The notes: generated by a model not told the origin, from the sequence alone. Shown: positions 22,270-34,929, counted from the first letter of the stretch. The stretch: 64,000 bases of DNA from Spongilla lacustris (GCA_949361645.1 OX442415.1:13929235-13993234); one strand, 5' to 3'. Numbers and translations are program-made.

Positions 22270-23115
22270 GTTTCTCCCTGCCCCTAACTGGTCAGCCCTG
22301 CCATCTTGCCTACAGGTGGCCTTGGTATTATAAATCCTGTAACTTATAGCTCAAGTGCTTTTCAACACCTCCAATAACATCACCGCTCCTCTTATGTCAC
22401 TGACTTGTCCTTCAGCAATCCACCACATACCCTATTTCCTCAACGTCTCAAAGGGATCACAAACCAAGAGCTATTACACACAAGAAAAAGCTTGAACAGA
22501 ACAGAATGTTGGATTTGTCTAGCAAGCTACCCATCAGTTACCAAAGCGCTGTACCCTTCATAAGTTAAAAGGTGCATCGTGCTGGCTCACAGCCCTTCTA
22601 CTATCAGAAGATGGTTGAGCTCTGCACTAAGGGACCTTCAGAGATGCCTTTTGTCTTCGGTATGGTTGGCCTCCACCCGCTTTTTATCATCTGACTGTGT
22701 CACATGCAATGAGCTGTCCAAGTGAAGGTTTCCCTTCAATCTGTCACAATGAAGTAAGAGATGTAACAGCAAAGATCCTCACAGAAACCTGCCACAATGT
22801 CAGGACCAAGCCATCAGTAAATGATGAAAAGTTCTCATACAAAACAGCAAATTCTGAAGATAGTGCACAGTTTGACATATAGCAGCGAATAAATTTTGGG
22901 AAAATGACAAATGGGCTTATTTTGACATACAAGTATTTAACTCCCATGCCCCCTCTTATCACAAAACGTCCCCAGTGAAGTGCTACAAGATAAGAAGAAA
23001 CGGGTGTATGAAGAATAAAATGAACATGGCTCCTTTGCAGCTATGGTATCCTCAATCTCAGGAGGTATAGGTCAGATAGCCACAACTGTGTGCAAAAGAA
23101 TGGCCTAGCTTATAG
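22270..23115 (+). pseudogene. Decayed 3' end of a reverse-transcriptase element
   Basis: Translating across frames recovers a series of motifs typical of the C-terminal part of a family common in cnidarian and sponge genomes. They are GGLGIINP (about 22318), KGASCWLTA and FRDAFCLRYGW (22560-22670), HAMSCPSEGFPSICHNEVRDV (about 22700-22765), then a stop at 22880, then KWAYFDIQVFNSHAPSY (about 22911) and later fragments. Several frameshifts and stops; not functional. The reverse-transcriptase core itself is missing. Confidence 0.65.
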
Positions 23116-23119
23116 CTGG

Positions 23120-24205
23120 ATAAGTGCAACTGATAATCCTTATATAGCTCCATTCTATTTTGGCTAAGATGCAAGGTGAGCTTTTTTGCAATCTGCGATA
23201 ATGTATGTGCATCAGGAGGGGCAATGCAGCATCTGCATGTCCTGGGGTGTGCTGGTTTAGATTTATGTGTAGTGTAGTTATATATTTTATTGAACTCCTT
23301 TTCATACTAGCACAAGGTCCTCCTATCACAGACCCACAAACATATTTATTGAGGCCTCTGATTTATCCTGCGCAGAAAGCAGAATCTCAATTTGAACACT
23401 AAAATCCTAGTGGTTGATTTATAAATTTAAAAGTATTTTTATTTATCTATCAGTATAGAGATAAATTACATTATACTTTTTTTTATTTTTAAGAGAAGCG
23501 AAATAATTGTATATATACTGTACATATGATGACATAATACGCTCATGACACCTGCATGTACATGCATGTACATGGCAGGATTGGTAGCTGAGTACACGTT
23601 TCTATGTGCTAGGACGGACGTACATCGCAAATTATAAACAGTATTTAACACAGGGCCACGCCCCCTCTTGCATGACCACCTCCAAATGTGAGCTCTACTG
23701 TCCAGGTGAGCTCTTGTTTACCTTCAGAGCAGACCGCATTTGTCTGCACTGATGCTATTGCCTCAGGCTGATAAGCTATTGCCCTGAGGAACACCAGGCC
23801 AATGGTGTGCAGTGCTCTGCTCTGGGACATATGGGTCTCATACCTATGTGGCAAGGCATTGCTAGACTGGTGATTCACAGCAGGTCACTAGGTTTCTTGC
23901 ATTTGCCTGGTCTGAGCAAATGCTAACTTACAGATAAGGTGACTGCAAGTCTGGAAGCTGGCTCTAAAGGTAAAGTCTAGCCCTATCCTGTGCTTGCCTG
24001 GGGACCAGTTCCTATCTATAGAAACATTATTTTACATCCACGAATCTTAGGATGGATTTACATGTAGCTGTTTGGAAGATAAAATGATGTACAAGGTCGA
24101 ACTGTTAATCGGAAAAGAAAAACTAATTAGTGCCATTAGCTAATTATCTTTTCCGGTACGTGATATATATTATTTTTAAGAAAATTTCTACCTTACCCGG
24201 CTTGT
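23120..24205. other. Intergenic, upstream of GRAMD4
   Basis: AT-rich unique sequence with no supported gene. A short open frame at 23645-23878 on the minus strand matches nothing I know. Confidence 0.3.
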
Positions 24206-24208
24206 GTA

Positions 24209-27200
24209 ATGAATCGACGTGGGGCCGTCCGGAGAAGTGGAAAAAGAGATAGTAGTACCCTCGGCGATCCGCATGACGAACTTGAGCGGAGCACGGAAGC
24301 GGAGGCAGTCACTTACGCGAGCAGCGAGGAAGAAGGGACAGTAGCAGCGAAGGAGGGCGCGGAGCGGCAGCGGGATGGGCATGTGGACAGGAAGGTGTAC
24401 GAGGACCAGCTGGCGAAGCTCCAGGAGCAGCTAGAGGTCACCTTGATAGAGAAGTCGGAACTGCAAAGTAAGTAGTCGAAACGTTTGCGATTACATAAAT
24501 TACACGTACATGTACGTATGTACGCCCTCGATCGATTCATTTGTTGTAAAGGATCCGCAGGAATGACATAATTATGTAGTGGGGTACATAAGTGTAGGAG
24601 ATCATCACGGTGCGTAACGTCCTCCATTGGGTTGGCTCCCTGACCCCTTGGTCACGCGGAACCAATGCGTGTTGGTTTTTTTTTTAATTTTTATTTTAAA
24701 ATTTCCACCCCGTTCCAATTGATTCCTCACACACTCGGGGCAAGAGTTTGACTTCAACATAAGATATGCATGCCCCGTATTGAGGTAGGCTGTTTATTGT
24801 AATCATTAATGACGCACTGATAGAAACATTTGACCAGGGACATTATTGTTATTATTTCAGCAATGAGTAGTGTACCAATACAAATTTATAGAAAAGAAAT
24901 TGTGAGCTACAGGTGATGGTGTGCACTTGGTGATGGTGTACACTTGTGCAGTGTACTATCACCTGTTTGTGCGACCATTATGAAAGAGTAGAGGAGGAGG
25001 GAGGAGGGAGGAGGGGGAGATAATTGGAGGAGGTGATGGTGATGGGAGGAGGAGGTGATGGGAGGAGGAGGTGATTATTCCGTCCTTTCATTTCCTTGGC
25101 CACACCCCATGCAGCTCAGCTCAAAGAACTGGAAGAAGACAGGCATGGCAAGAAGCAGTACCAGGCCCAGAAGAAGGAGCTGGAGAAGCTCACCAGGGAG
25201 AACGAGGAGCTCAGGGAGAGGCTAAAGGACATCTCTTCTACCGTCATGTCCAACATAGTGCTGCAGACCCAGGTCTCCATGGATAAAGAGAGGCAAGTGG
25301 ACCACTGCTTAAAACATTACCGCTTTTTAATCTAGATTAAAACACTTCCCCCCCCTCCCCTCCCTCCTCCCCAGGAGCAAAGACAAGAGACCCAGCCTCC
25401 TGGCAGATGAAGGTAGCAGAGCGTTTGAGGAGGAGGCCGGGAGTGGCATCAAAAGGTCGAGTGCAGTATTTTCTGGTAGAAAGGAGTCTCCCATTCATAG
25501 GAGGAGGTCACAGGTGGCTGATGTATCGAGTAGTGAGGTGCCCCCCGTCAGCACTGGTAAAGATGTGCACATGTGGGGGGTTAAGTTATGAATGCACATC
25601 CTGGTATTGGTGGGTTATGTCATTTTAACGGATTTAAGTTGTGCATGGGAAATATGGTATGACATAATACACATGTGATGATGTTCATACCAACAGGCAC
25701 ATCACTCATGCAGTTGGTTCGATCTGCTCAGGTGGCCACTTGGGACTGGGTATGTAGAGGTTTGGGTGATGGTGGTGGTGGTGTTATGGTCACCTGTGGT
25801 GTGTTGGCAGCTGTGTCAGCTGGCTTCTGACTTCTCCGAAAATTCGGTAACATCTGAAGGGGGTCTGAAAGATGAAACTGTACCTTTTAGTGTAAAGAGG
25901 TAATTTATTAACTGACACCAGGAAAGTTATTACTCCTGTAATGTTTATTTATTCACTGCGTACGTGCAACTGTGTCTGATGATGCGCTTATTGCAGATTG
26001 AAAAGTAACCTGACCCGTGTAGGTGAGTATCCCGGGCCGGGCCTGGGATATTTGCGTGCGGTCATCATCATACATATGTCCCCAGGGAAAGCTGCCAAAC
26101 CACTTACAGAATTCATCACCTATGTCATGGGTGTGCTCCAATTTAAAAATAGGGCAGAGACCTTGGTGGTGTTCTTGGTGAGCCGGGGCTGTTGCCATGG
26201 TGAGTTGCCATGACCCCCACGCTTGTCGCCCTCCCCCCCCCCCAGGTGTACATGTACTGTGTGTGGAACGGATGGGTCATCCAGCTGCTACTGCTCATGG
26301 CCATACTGAAGCTTACCTTGAACTATCTATATGAGAGGTGGGTGTGGTGGTGATGGTGGGAAGGTGAGAGGATGCTGGAGTGACAGTGTGATAAGTGTGT
26401 GACCTCAATGTGATGATGCTTTGCCTGGAGGAAAGGTAAAGGAAGTGGTTGTTACATACCTCTGATGTCATACCTCTGATGTCATACCTCTGATGTCATA
26501 CCTCTGATGTCATACATGTACTTTTTGTTCTGTGGCTTGAGATCTACTACCCAGGAGCCAAGTGACTTTATGGTCACCTTCAAAAGTGTACCATTTACTG
26601 TTTTCTAAAATAAATATTATCCATTTGAGTTGCAGGCGACATTTACAAGTGCTCTGTGTAGGCTAGCCTATCATTAAGGGGCTCACTACATATGGTTAGG
26701 TGATCTCAATTTCCTCAGACCACAGATTAGATGTGTGGGGAAGCCACCTACACGTTATGTGTAGGTGTGATGAAAAAGGATTATTTTATTTTGGGGGTGT
26801 GGGTGCAGCTGCAGCCATTTGCAGGGGGCCATGTTCTGCAGGGGGGGGGGGGGGGGGGGGGGGCATGTTCTCACTCTAATGTCTGGATCACATGTATGAC
26901 ATGATCTAGTACCCCCTAAGCTGTCCCTCCCGAGATATATATATATAACTCAGATGTGCTTTACTTTTATTCAGTACAACAGTTTATTTATTGCAGTACA
27001 TGTTTTTGGCAGTCAATGTGTGTGGTCTATTTGAGAGGTGTGGTGATGTGGAGGGGGTGGGGCAGAGGTGTGGTGATGTGGAGGGTGGGGCAGAGGTGTG
27101 GTGATGTGGAGGGGGTGGGGCAGAGGTGTGGTATAAACAGTGGTGGTCACCTCCACAGCCATCTAGCTGAGCAGTTTGGCTTTTATCAGGAATCACCCGT

Positions 27201-29764
27201 TGAGGTATGTTGCCCTTGGCAACTCCAGAGGGGTTGATTCAGTCACACTTTTTAACGCCAACACTCGATCTCTGTTGGCCCCACCCTACTGGCCCCGCCT
27301 ACCAGGACACTGAATCGGACAAGAGCTTAAGTGACACAGTCCAACTGGTCAGGCAGGTGGCACAGACTGTTCAAGTAAATTACCAATTTGTCTACTTTAC
27401 ATGCATGTCAGAGTTATAACTTTCATTTATTTATTTGTAAAGAACATTTCAGGTCAGGTAGCTGACGCATTGGAGAAGCTGACAAAGTAAGTGCTGTAAA
27501 AAAAAGATAAAGTTCTTCTGTGCAATGAACTCCTCTTCCCCAGTCTCTTGCGATGGCACCCTGCCAATGTCACTGCCCAAATCTACCGCACCCTGTGGAT
27601 CATCTTTGTGTTCTCCCTGATCCTTCCGAATGGCTATGTCCTGTCTTCCATCGGTAGATATGACCATGTGACCACATACCCACCTCACACACTTACCCAC
27701 CTCACACATACCCACCTCACACATGCACACCTCACACATACCCACCTCACATATGCACACCTCACACGTGCACACACCTCACACATGCACACCTCACACA
27801 TGCACACCTCACACATGCACACCTCACACGTGCACACCTCACACATGCACACCTCACACATGCACATCTCACACGTGCACACCTCACACATGCACATCTC
27901 ACACATGCACATCTCACACATGCACATCTCACACATGCACACCTCACACATGCACACCTCACATACTGCACACCTCACATACTGCACACACTTGATCTCC
28001 AGGTGTATTCCTTGGCGTTAAGATATTTATCATAGACATTGTGTATGCAAAGTATCCAAAGGTAAACGAAAGCATGTCCAAAGGTCCCACCCCCTTCATT
28101 CCCCTACCCTACACCCTTAGGTGAAGGAGCGTTATGACTCCGTGACCAAGATGTACAAATTGCTGATGACAAATGAACAGCTGGAGGCGCAGTGTGGTGC
28201 TGTTGACCCTCCCAGTGTTAGTGATTTGTTAATCTTTGTAGCTAAACCTGTTTTGTTAATCTCTATAGCTAAACCTGATTTGTTAACCTTTTGTTTGCAG
28301 AAGTCACTTAGTACTCGGCAGCAATCGTTAGTGACTGCAAATTCAGATGACTACTGTGCAGTGACATCGGAAGACTGTCCTGACTTCTGTGCCAAGTTTG
28401 GTGTGGATGAGCAGCCTTTGGCCGGCTGGCATAGTGGTAGGAGGTGTACCCTCATGGATCGCGAGAAGCCTCTCATTGGCTCCAAGGGAGGCACTCTGTA
28501 TCTGACACACAGGTGAGCTGTTATGTACCTGGTGTCCAGTTACCTTTGGGTGACCTTCGTATGGGTCTGAGCACCCACCCCCTTCCTCTTCTCCCATGGG
28601 TCTGGGCACTCACCCCCTTCCTCCTCTCCCATGGGTCTGGGCACTCACCCCCCCCCCCCCCCCTTCCTCCTCTCCCATGGGTCTGGGCACCCACGGGCCC
28701 CCTTCCTCCTCTTCCATCAGCCCCGGATCCAGGAATTTGCTATGGGGGGGGGGCGGTTTTACCAGAGGGGCGGCAATATGAGCAAAGGGAGGGGGGGGGG
28801 GGTGCAGTCCACTTACGGCTATATACGAAAACTGGGGGGGGGGTGCAGTCCGCTTACTCCTATATACGAAAACTGGGTGGGTGGTGCAGTCCGCTTAACT
28901 GGGGGGGGGGGGGGGTGCAGTCTGCTTACGGCTATATACGAAACATGGGGGGGGGGGGGGGGGGGGGGGGGTGCAGTCCGCTTACAGCTATATAACGGCA
29001 AGATAAACGAATCAATTCAGCACACATCGATTTTAAGTATGACGCAACACGTAATCTGATCTTTGTCAAGCGCATGCGCGTTACTCGGGAGGGGGCGGCA
29101 TTTCATACGCCATGGGGGGGGCGGCTGCCCCCCCCCAAGGCTATGCTGGATCCGGGGCTGTCTTCCATGGGTCTGGGCATAGCTCACTCGCTCATCTTTA
29201 TTTCAAACAGCTGCCTCTGTTTTGAGTCCAAATCCTCAGAAAAGATTATCATTCGCCTTGCTGACATTACTTCTGTGAACAAAGTGAGCAGGCAGAGAGT
29301 TTAAGGGCTAGATGTAATGTCTGTTGCAGTTGTGACTTAAGCACTTTTTTCACCTCCCTTCCCTCCCCTCCCCTCCCTCCCTCCCTCCCTCCCTCCCTCC
29401 CTCCCTCCCTCCCTCCCTCCCTCCCTCCCTCCCTCCCTCCCTCCCTCCCCCTCCCCCTCCCCCTTCAGTCCAAGCAATTCTCCATCTTACCAGGCAGTGG
29501 TATGGCTATCGAGGTCACACAAAAGCAGTCTGACAAGGTAGCAGTGTGACTGCCACCTTGTGTACTCATCAATTCCCTCCTCCTCAGCCTCTGCTGTTTG
29601 GAGCCATACTGAACAGAGACCAGGTCTTGGATGCCATTCTTGAGCAGGGCTTCTTGCATGACCTGTCCTGGGGACTGGACCTAAACCAAGCCCTACATAA
29701 TGACCTGCCCACCATTGCTGTGACTGAATCAGACGTGGGTGCACAGCATAAGGACAGTGCATAG
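24209..29764 (+). CDS. GRAMD4: GRAM domain-containing protein 4 (GRAMD4), spliced
   Basis: ER/mitochondrial membrane protein linked to apoptosis and membrane contacts in vertebrates. Phased exons: 24209-24467, 25115-25292, 25375-25556, 25697-25749, 25811-25899, 25997-26022, 26086-26177, 26246-26337, 27159-27204, 27306-27374, 27443-27486, 27544-27653, 28003-28061, 28121-28216, 28301-28512, 29211-29283, 29469-29537, 29588-29764 (TAG). The N-terminus has a coiled coil (QLAKLQEQLEVTLIEK...). The middle carries KAAKPLTEF, VYMYCVWNGW and a membrane hairpin LLLLMAILKLTLNYLY, then a second hydrophobic region (RTLWIIFVFSLILP...VFLGVKIFIIDIVY). The C-terminus is the GRAM domain (KGGTLYLTHS, CLCFES, IIRLADITSVNK, LPGSGMAIEV, LLFGAILNRDQVLDAILEQ). 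Order and wording match human GRAMD4 throughout. The junction 26337/27159 is the least certain. Start: the only ATG opening the coiled-coil exon. Confidence 0.92.
25293..25374 (+). other. GC-AG intron in GRAMD4
   Basis: Exon 25115-25292 ends AAAGAGAG followed by GCAAGT, and the next exon begins after CCCCAG at 25374. Only the GC donor restores phase (AG+G = Arg, then SKDKRPS). The extended match AG|GCAAGT is the usual context for non-canonical GC donors. Confidence 0.75.
26455..27135. repeat. Tandem repeats in GRAMD4 intron
   Basis: Four 16-bp copies of ACCTCTGATGTCATAC lie at 26457-26516. Four copies of a 30-bp unit (core AGAGGTGTGGTGATGTGGAG) lie at about 27035-27130. A run of about 21 G sits near 26842. 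All are in the intron before exon 27159-27204. Confidence 0.8.
27665..27990. repeat. 15-bp minisatellite ACACCTCACACATGC in GRAMD4 intron
   Basis: About twenty units fill the intron between 27653 and 28003. Being 15 bp long they keep frames open on both strands, giving Cys/His-rich spurious ORFs. Confidence 0.9.
28718..29160. mobile_element. hAT-type MITE in a GRAMD4 intron, 443 bp
   Basis: Ends CAGCCCCGGATCCAG (28718) and CTGGATCCGGGGCTG (29146-29160) are perfect inverted repeats. The 8-bp direct repeat TCTTCCAT flanks both sides (28710-28717 and 29161-29168), the signature of hAT insertion. Inside are four diverged units of TGCAGTCCGCTTACGGCTAT separated by G runs of 8-24. No transposase; non-autonomous. 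Confidence 0.9.
29350..29465. repeat. (CCCT)n abutting GRAMD4 acceptor
   Basis: A near-pure CCCT run precedes the CTTCAG acceptor of exon 29469-29537. Confidence 0.9.
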
Positions 29765-30058
29765 AACACATAAGGGGTTAAACATAATTTTTAATGCAGG
29801 TCAAGCAATGCCCTATTTCTGTTTTGAAATGCATGTTGTGAAAATAACAAGAACTTGTAACTGTTCTGTATCATAAGTGATTAATGTCAATAGAATAGAG
29901 GTGTTATGCCGTTGGATGTGTGGTACTTTTTCCATAGTGCTGAGTTATAGTTCTTGGGAGGGGCCAGGTTTTATCATGGAGGGGGGCAGGGTTTCATCTG
30001 GGGGGGGGGGGGGGGGGGCCCTTTGCCATACATGTAATCTTTCTTAAAATACATCACA

Positions 30059-30064
30059 AATAAA
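30059..30064 (+). promoter_or_regulatory. Candidate GRAMD4 polyadenylation signal
   Basis: AATAAA about 295 bases after the TAG stop. Confidence 0.4.
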
Positions 30065-30454
30065 TATAATAAGCACAACTTGTGCAGTCCATTCTATGGT
30101 CTGATCATCCTATGGTCTGATAATTTGTCTGGAGACTTTCATGCATGAAATTAGACAGCGTTGAATCAAGTAAACACGCAGTTTCTTTAGGCAGGTTTTT
30201 AGACCAATTCATCTGAGAAACACTTTCTACAGTGGCAGTTGAAACTGCAGAACAGATCCTTTTAAGGCTTTTAACATTTCAGTTCCTTCAATTGTAATTT
30301 CGTGGCTGCGTAGCTGAAAATGCTCTTCACTCTGCCATGATATCACGAGAGATTGCCTTAGCATCATGAATTTTCCATCGCCCCCTCTAAAAGCGTATCA
30401 AATTAGTAGACTTTCCTTGATGAAACCCTGAGTGCCGTTACAGCAGACACCATG

Positions 30455-30717
30455 TGGACCAATGGGAGGGCCATCACTACAGGACCAATGGGAGGGCCAT
30501 CACTACAGGACTAATGGGAGGGCCATCACTACAGGACCAATGGGAGGGCCATCACTACAGGACCAATGGGAGGGCCATCATCAGATGTAAGAAGTAAACA
30601 CCAATTACCTCTAATGCTAAATATTAATACTTTCATTAGCTGTGAAGATGAAAGTAGGAAGTGGATGTGTACATAACATAGCATTGCTTACAGGCAACTA
30701 TGATACCCACACCTTAT

Positions 30718-30766
<49 letters not shown>

Positions 30767-31090
30767 ATGTGTGTGTGTGCATATGCTTTTGATGCCTTTC
30801 AGTTGCTGGTTTTGAAAGAAGAGACTCTACAATCATTTTCTTCATGGGGGCCGGTACACCTTAAGAGTAAGCTCCTATGCCATTATGCATCAAGGAGCTC
30901 TGTGTAGATTAACCTGTGTTTCAAAAATAGCATGCATCTACAGTATCCATTATTAGTGTGACAGTATTGTTCAGAGGAGAGGCACTGAGGGCCTGGAGAC
31001 CAGAGGCACTGAGGGCCTGGGGACCAGAGGCACTGATGGCCTGGGGACCAGAGGTACTGAGGGCCTGGGGACCAGAGGTACTGAGGGCCT
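30455..31090. repeat. Two minisatellites (26-bp and 30-bp units) and a (TG)n run
   Basis: About five copies of GGACCAATGGGAGGGCCATC(ACTACA) lie at 30457-30580, (TG)n at 30720-30768, and five copies of a 30-bp unit (core GGCCTGGGGACCAGAGG) at 30970-31089. No gene in 29765-31100. Confidence 0.85.
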
Positions 31091-31102
31091 TTTTCACAGG
31101 TG

Positions 31103-32390
31103 TTTAGCCATTCGAGATAGCACCCCCAAATCAAAAGTGGTAACAGAGCTATGTGGCTACCTTAGCTTGTTATTGCATGGTTAGAGCTAATGCATAATCA
31201 ATCCTGATCCGCTCCTATCCCCAAACACCCCAACAACTATCTGTATTTGTGCATGCATTTGTGTGTCTGTATGCTGTGTATCTCCACAATACATGTAATA
31301 TGAAGTAATACATAGTAGATATCAAAACATGAAATTCATATAATTAAGTTATTTTAAAATGAAATCATATAGAGAAACAAACAGTACTAATATTTACTCC
31401 ATATATGAGGCCACCATCAACCCCCCAGCCAGCCGGTCCACTTCTCCATTTGATGTGGGACCCTCTAATCACTGCTCAGCAAACTCCTGCAAAAGCAAAC
31501 TGCAATCATGTCTGCTCGTTATGGAGTAGGCTTTGTCCCCCCTTGAAGGACAGAGCAGTGGCCATGTGTTTAATGAAGTGACTAGCCTCTTTGTGAAGCA
31601 GTCCATCCACGGAAAGGACAAATGGGGTGAAGGTGCCTCAACCTGCAACCACATTTGTTTCAGGCTGCTATCATATCAGATGGTGTTTGGGCATTAACCA
31701 CACAGCATCTGGAGCGTAATTCTCTAGTTTGTCAGGTGCTTTTTGGTTTAGCCATTCGAGATAGCACCCCCAAATCAAAAGTGGTAACAGAGCTATGTGG
31801 TTGCCTTAGCTTCTTATTGCATGGTTATAGCTAATGCACAATCAATCCAGGTCCGCTCCTATCCCCAAACACCCCAACAACTATCTGTATAGTTATTATT
31901 TGTGCATGCATATTGTGTGTCTGTATGCTGTGTATCTCCACAATACATGTAATATGAAGTAATACATAGTAGATATCAAAACTTGAAATTCATGCAGTTA
32001 GATGGTGCTTTGATGGTGACCTCATATATGGAGTAAATAATTTTAATATTTGTTTCTCTTTATGATTTAATTTTATAATAAATTTGCCCACTTCCCCATT
32101 TGATGTGGGACCCAGCTCTATCGCTGCACAGCAAACTACTGCAAAAGCAAACCGTGATCATGTCTGATGTAACTGCTCGTTATGGAGTAGGCTGTGTCCC
32201 CCTTGAAGGACAGAGCAGTGGCCATGTGCTTTAGGAAGTGACTAGCCTCTTTATGAAGCTGTCTATCCACTGGAAGGACAAATGGGGTGAAGGTGCCTCA
32301 ACCTGCAACCACATTTGTTTCAGACTGCTATCAGATGGTGTTGGGCCTTACCACACAGCATCTCGAGGGTAATTCTCTAGTTTGTCCTCT
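31103..32390. repeat. Tandem duplication of about 645 bp
   Basis: Copy A (about 31103-31746) and copy B (about 31747-32390) both begin TTTAGCCATTCGAGATAGC. They share long blocks such as CCCCAAACACCCCAACAACT, CACTTCYCCATTTGATGTGG and GGTGCCTCAACCTGCAACCA. Copy B runs on into retroelement-tail coding sequence. A segment of about 75 bp (31342-31420) is present in reverse orientation in copy B (about 32009-32083). Confidence 0.85.
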
Positions 32391-32800
32391 TTGTCATGAC
32401 AAAGCATTTGGATTAGGTCATCAGTTTAGAACCTGCAAGTGTGGAGGGGATTTAGCAAACAGGCACAACATGCTTCGAAATGCATTGTTCAGCACATTCT
32501 GCCATGCATCTTTATCTGCTCACCTTGAGGTTGGATGTGGCTGGGGGCTGGACAAGTCAAATACTAGACCAGCTGATATCTTAGTCTCCAACTGGGATGG
32601 CAGTGCCTCTGCAGCATTTGACATCAGTGTGACATTCCCACTAAACTCATCTTTAGTTGTGGAAGCGGGCATGTCATCTGGTGTGGCTGCTAGAGCTGCA
32701 GAGAAAAGGAAGCACTTGGAAAATGATGCTAAGTGCAAACAGTTAGGCTGGGGGTTCCCTTAGCGGTGGAAACTTATGCAGTGATATTGTGTACTCTCCA
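32287..32800 (+). pseudogene. Retroelement C-terminal domain fragment (same family as 48454-50631)
   Basis: The frame reads LVCPLCHDKAFGLGHQFRTC with a Cys/His knuckle, then CGGDLANRHNMLRNALF, RPADILVSNWDGSASAAFDI, SVTFPLNSSLVVEA and KCKQLGWG. It parallels the tail of the element at 49735-50631 (CPSCVLDDFGHHSLTCKHGG, RPADVLVLNW, FDLSVTS, KCDELGW). A frameshift near 32755 separates the final LAVETYA. It has no reverse transcriptase upstream; copy A of the local duplication carries a stop-ridden version of its start. Confidence 0.75.
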
Positions 32801-33749
32801 AATGGTGCGAAAAATGCCATTCAGTCTGGCCTTCATATTATCCCCCCCCCCCCCCCAACCCCCCCCCCCCGCCCTTATAAGTGGTACAAAAAGAAGCAGG
32901 AGTGGACAGACCAATCTTCCTGCCACTCACAGAAATACATAATAACTACACCATCCTGCATAATGAATAATGCACACCCTCATAAATAGCTATGGAAACC
33001 CACCACAAATGCAGATCTCTGTTAGGTGTGTGGGTGCAAACTTCACACAGGAGCCAAACAAAGCCAAGGGCTACCCACAATTGTTCTGCAAGGCAATGGT
33101 TGAGCGTGTGCAGGTGCACATGTAAGAACCAATACAAGTGTCCAGTGCAGCCATATAACTTGTCCCCCACACAGGTACAGGTTCATGCATTACAATACAT
33201 GTGCTTAACATGATGTTATGCTGTAGGCATGTAGATCTAAACCATTTTACAAAGCCATGGAATTCATGCAGTCAGTAGCTATATGGTATGCACACCAAAA
33301 GGCATGATGGCTGTGATAGATGCACTTGCATGCTCCTCCTGCTGTTATCACCAAAGTACCTATGCCTTCTGTGTCAACAAAATTGCCAGCTGAGCTCATA
33401 CAGCCTCCAGAGCTTATCGTTCGGTTGCTTGGTGACATAATGGTGCATTGTACAGCTAGTGGGACAGATGACGTTGTGGCATGGGCTTATACAACACACA
33501 CCCTTGCCGTTAGTAGCACAACAAGGTAACAGCAGCACAAGTTGTATGAACTACTTCAAAACAGCACAATCCAACCACCTACGGGAGGAGCAGTAAGTAC
33601 ATACATGCAATGTTAAAGTTTTCTGTATCAAACTAGCACCTGCTCAGAAACAGTCTCACACTAACACAGAACTTCATTGTATTTTTTACAGGCAATGCTA
33701 TTAAGGATTTAAAAAAAAAAAAACACCTTTGAAGTTCAAGGGTATAAAA

Positions 33750-33985
33750 ATGCACATCCTACAACACCACATGTTGGATTAGATTTGTTCCCACCTCGCT
33801 GGATGTGGGTTGATGGATGAGCAGGGGGCCGAGTCCATCCACTCCTAGTTCAACAGCCTTGCAGCTACGTATAAAACCATCCCTGATCCAATAGACAGGC
33901 TGAAGTGCATTATGAAGGAACACTACTTAAAGGTCTCTCCTCAAATTCAGACTGCCACACCTCCTACACTTATAAGCTTACGTAG
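33750..33985 (+). pseudogene. Scrap of a transposon-encoded protein
   Basis: The frame from ATG 33750 reads MHILQHHMLD, a TAG, then ICSHLAGCGLMDEQGAESIH, another TAG, FNSLAATYKTIPDPIDRLKC and MKEHYLKVSP. The GEQGAESIH...Y..IP...DRL pattern is familiar from repeat-encoded proteins of cnidarians. Two internal stops; no other part nearby. Confidence 0.55.
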
Positions 33986-34692
33986 ATGCAATGCTTAATA
34001 ACATGTACTAATACCATATTTATTTTCATGTCACTAGACAGCACAACCTAATGGGTTCAAGAGTGTTTGATGGTGGGCTAAGATGTTGAAATGCATGGCA
34101 TTGTGATTCAGACAAGCCAGGTTAAGCTAGGTACATGTAGGTGAGGTCAATGGCGTCAAACATCGAGGAAATATTGCAATATTTAAAATGCCTGCTGTGT
34201 GAGTTAGGAATAGCGGCACCACCACGAGTTTTGTTGAAAATATAACAGCCAAAACTATCTCAGTTATATTATAAAAGTTTCAGGGTACTTCATAAGGGCG
34301 GGAAAAGTACCAGAGCAATCTGTATCACCTGACCTCAAACAACACACACAGAATTTGCGAGCATGTAACAGCTGTGAGGTATGGATTACATGTGATCCAT
34401 ACCTCACAGCTGTTTCATTTCCATTGAACCTGTGACAAAAAGCCCCTACGTGCAACCATCAGTACCATCACAGAAAGGGTGCATCACAAGTGTACTATTT
34501 CAGTGGCAGAAATATACTGATCTGGAATGCATGGTACACTGTATATGTACACACATGACACCATGGTGCATAGGCAGTGGCATGACAACTAATTCATTCA
34601 TAACCCATCTTTGTAAGATTGCCCCACCTCCAGTTCTCCTTTGACAAGCATGTCCATCTTAGAAGAGCATGTCCATCTTAGAAGAGCTGGTA

Positions 34693-34925
34693 TACAGCCT
34701 AGCTCACTGAGTGGATAGCAGTGCTCACCTGGCACTCTGTTGCTCAGGGGGATGGTCCCCTGCTGCTCAGGTGATTAAGCGTGGCACGCAACAAAATGTT
34801 TTTTTTTTTTGTGCAACCTGTTTGGTGCAATGAAGAGTGTCTGGACAGCACCACAGGTGCAATTTGACCCCAGATTCGGCATCGGCATAGTCGGCGCTTC
34901 ACGCCTTGCACCCTAACCCTAAAGC
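34693..34925 (+). repeat. Possible tRNA-derived SINE
   Basis: CTAGCTCACTGAGTGGATAG resembles an RNA polymerase III A box, and GATGGTCCCCTGCTG about 45 bases later a weak B box. The downstream part contains a T10 run and ends near CACCCTAACCCTAA. The cloverleaf does not fold well, so this is tentative. Confidence 0.3.
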
Positions 34926-34929
34926 CCTA

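Noticed and set aside
27548..28021. Cys/His-rich ORFs on both strands
   Set aside because: Produced by the 15-bp ACACCTCACACATGC array in a GRAMD4 intron; not zinc-finger proteins.
34693..34800. Functional tRNA gene
   Set aside because: A-box-like sequence present but no complete cloverleaf; kept only as a weak SINE candidate.
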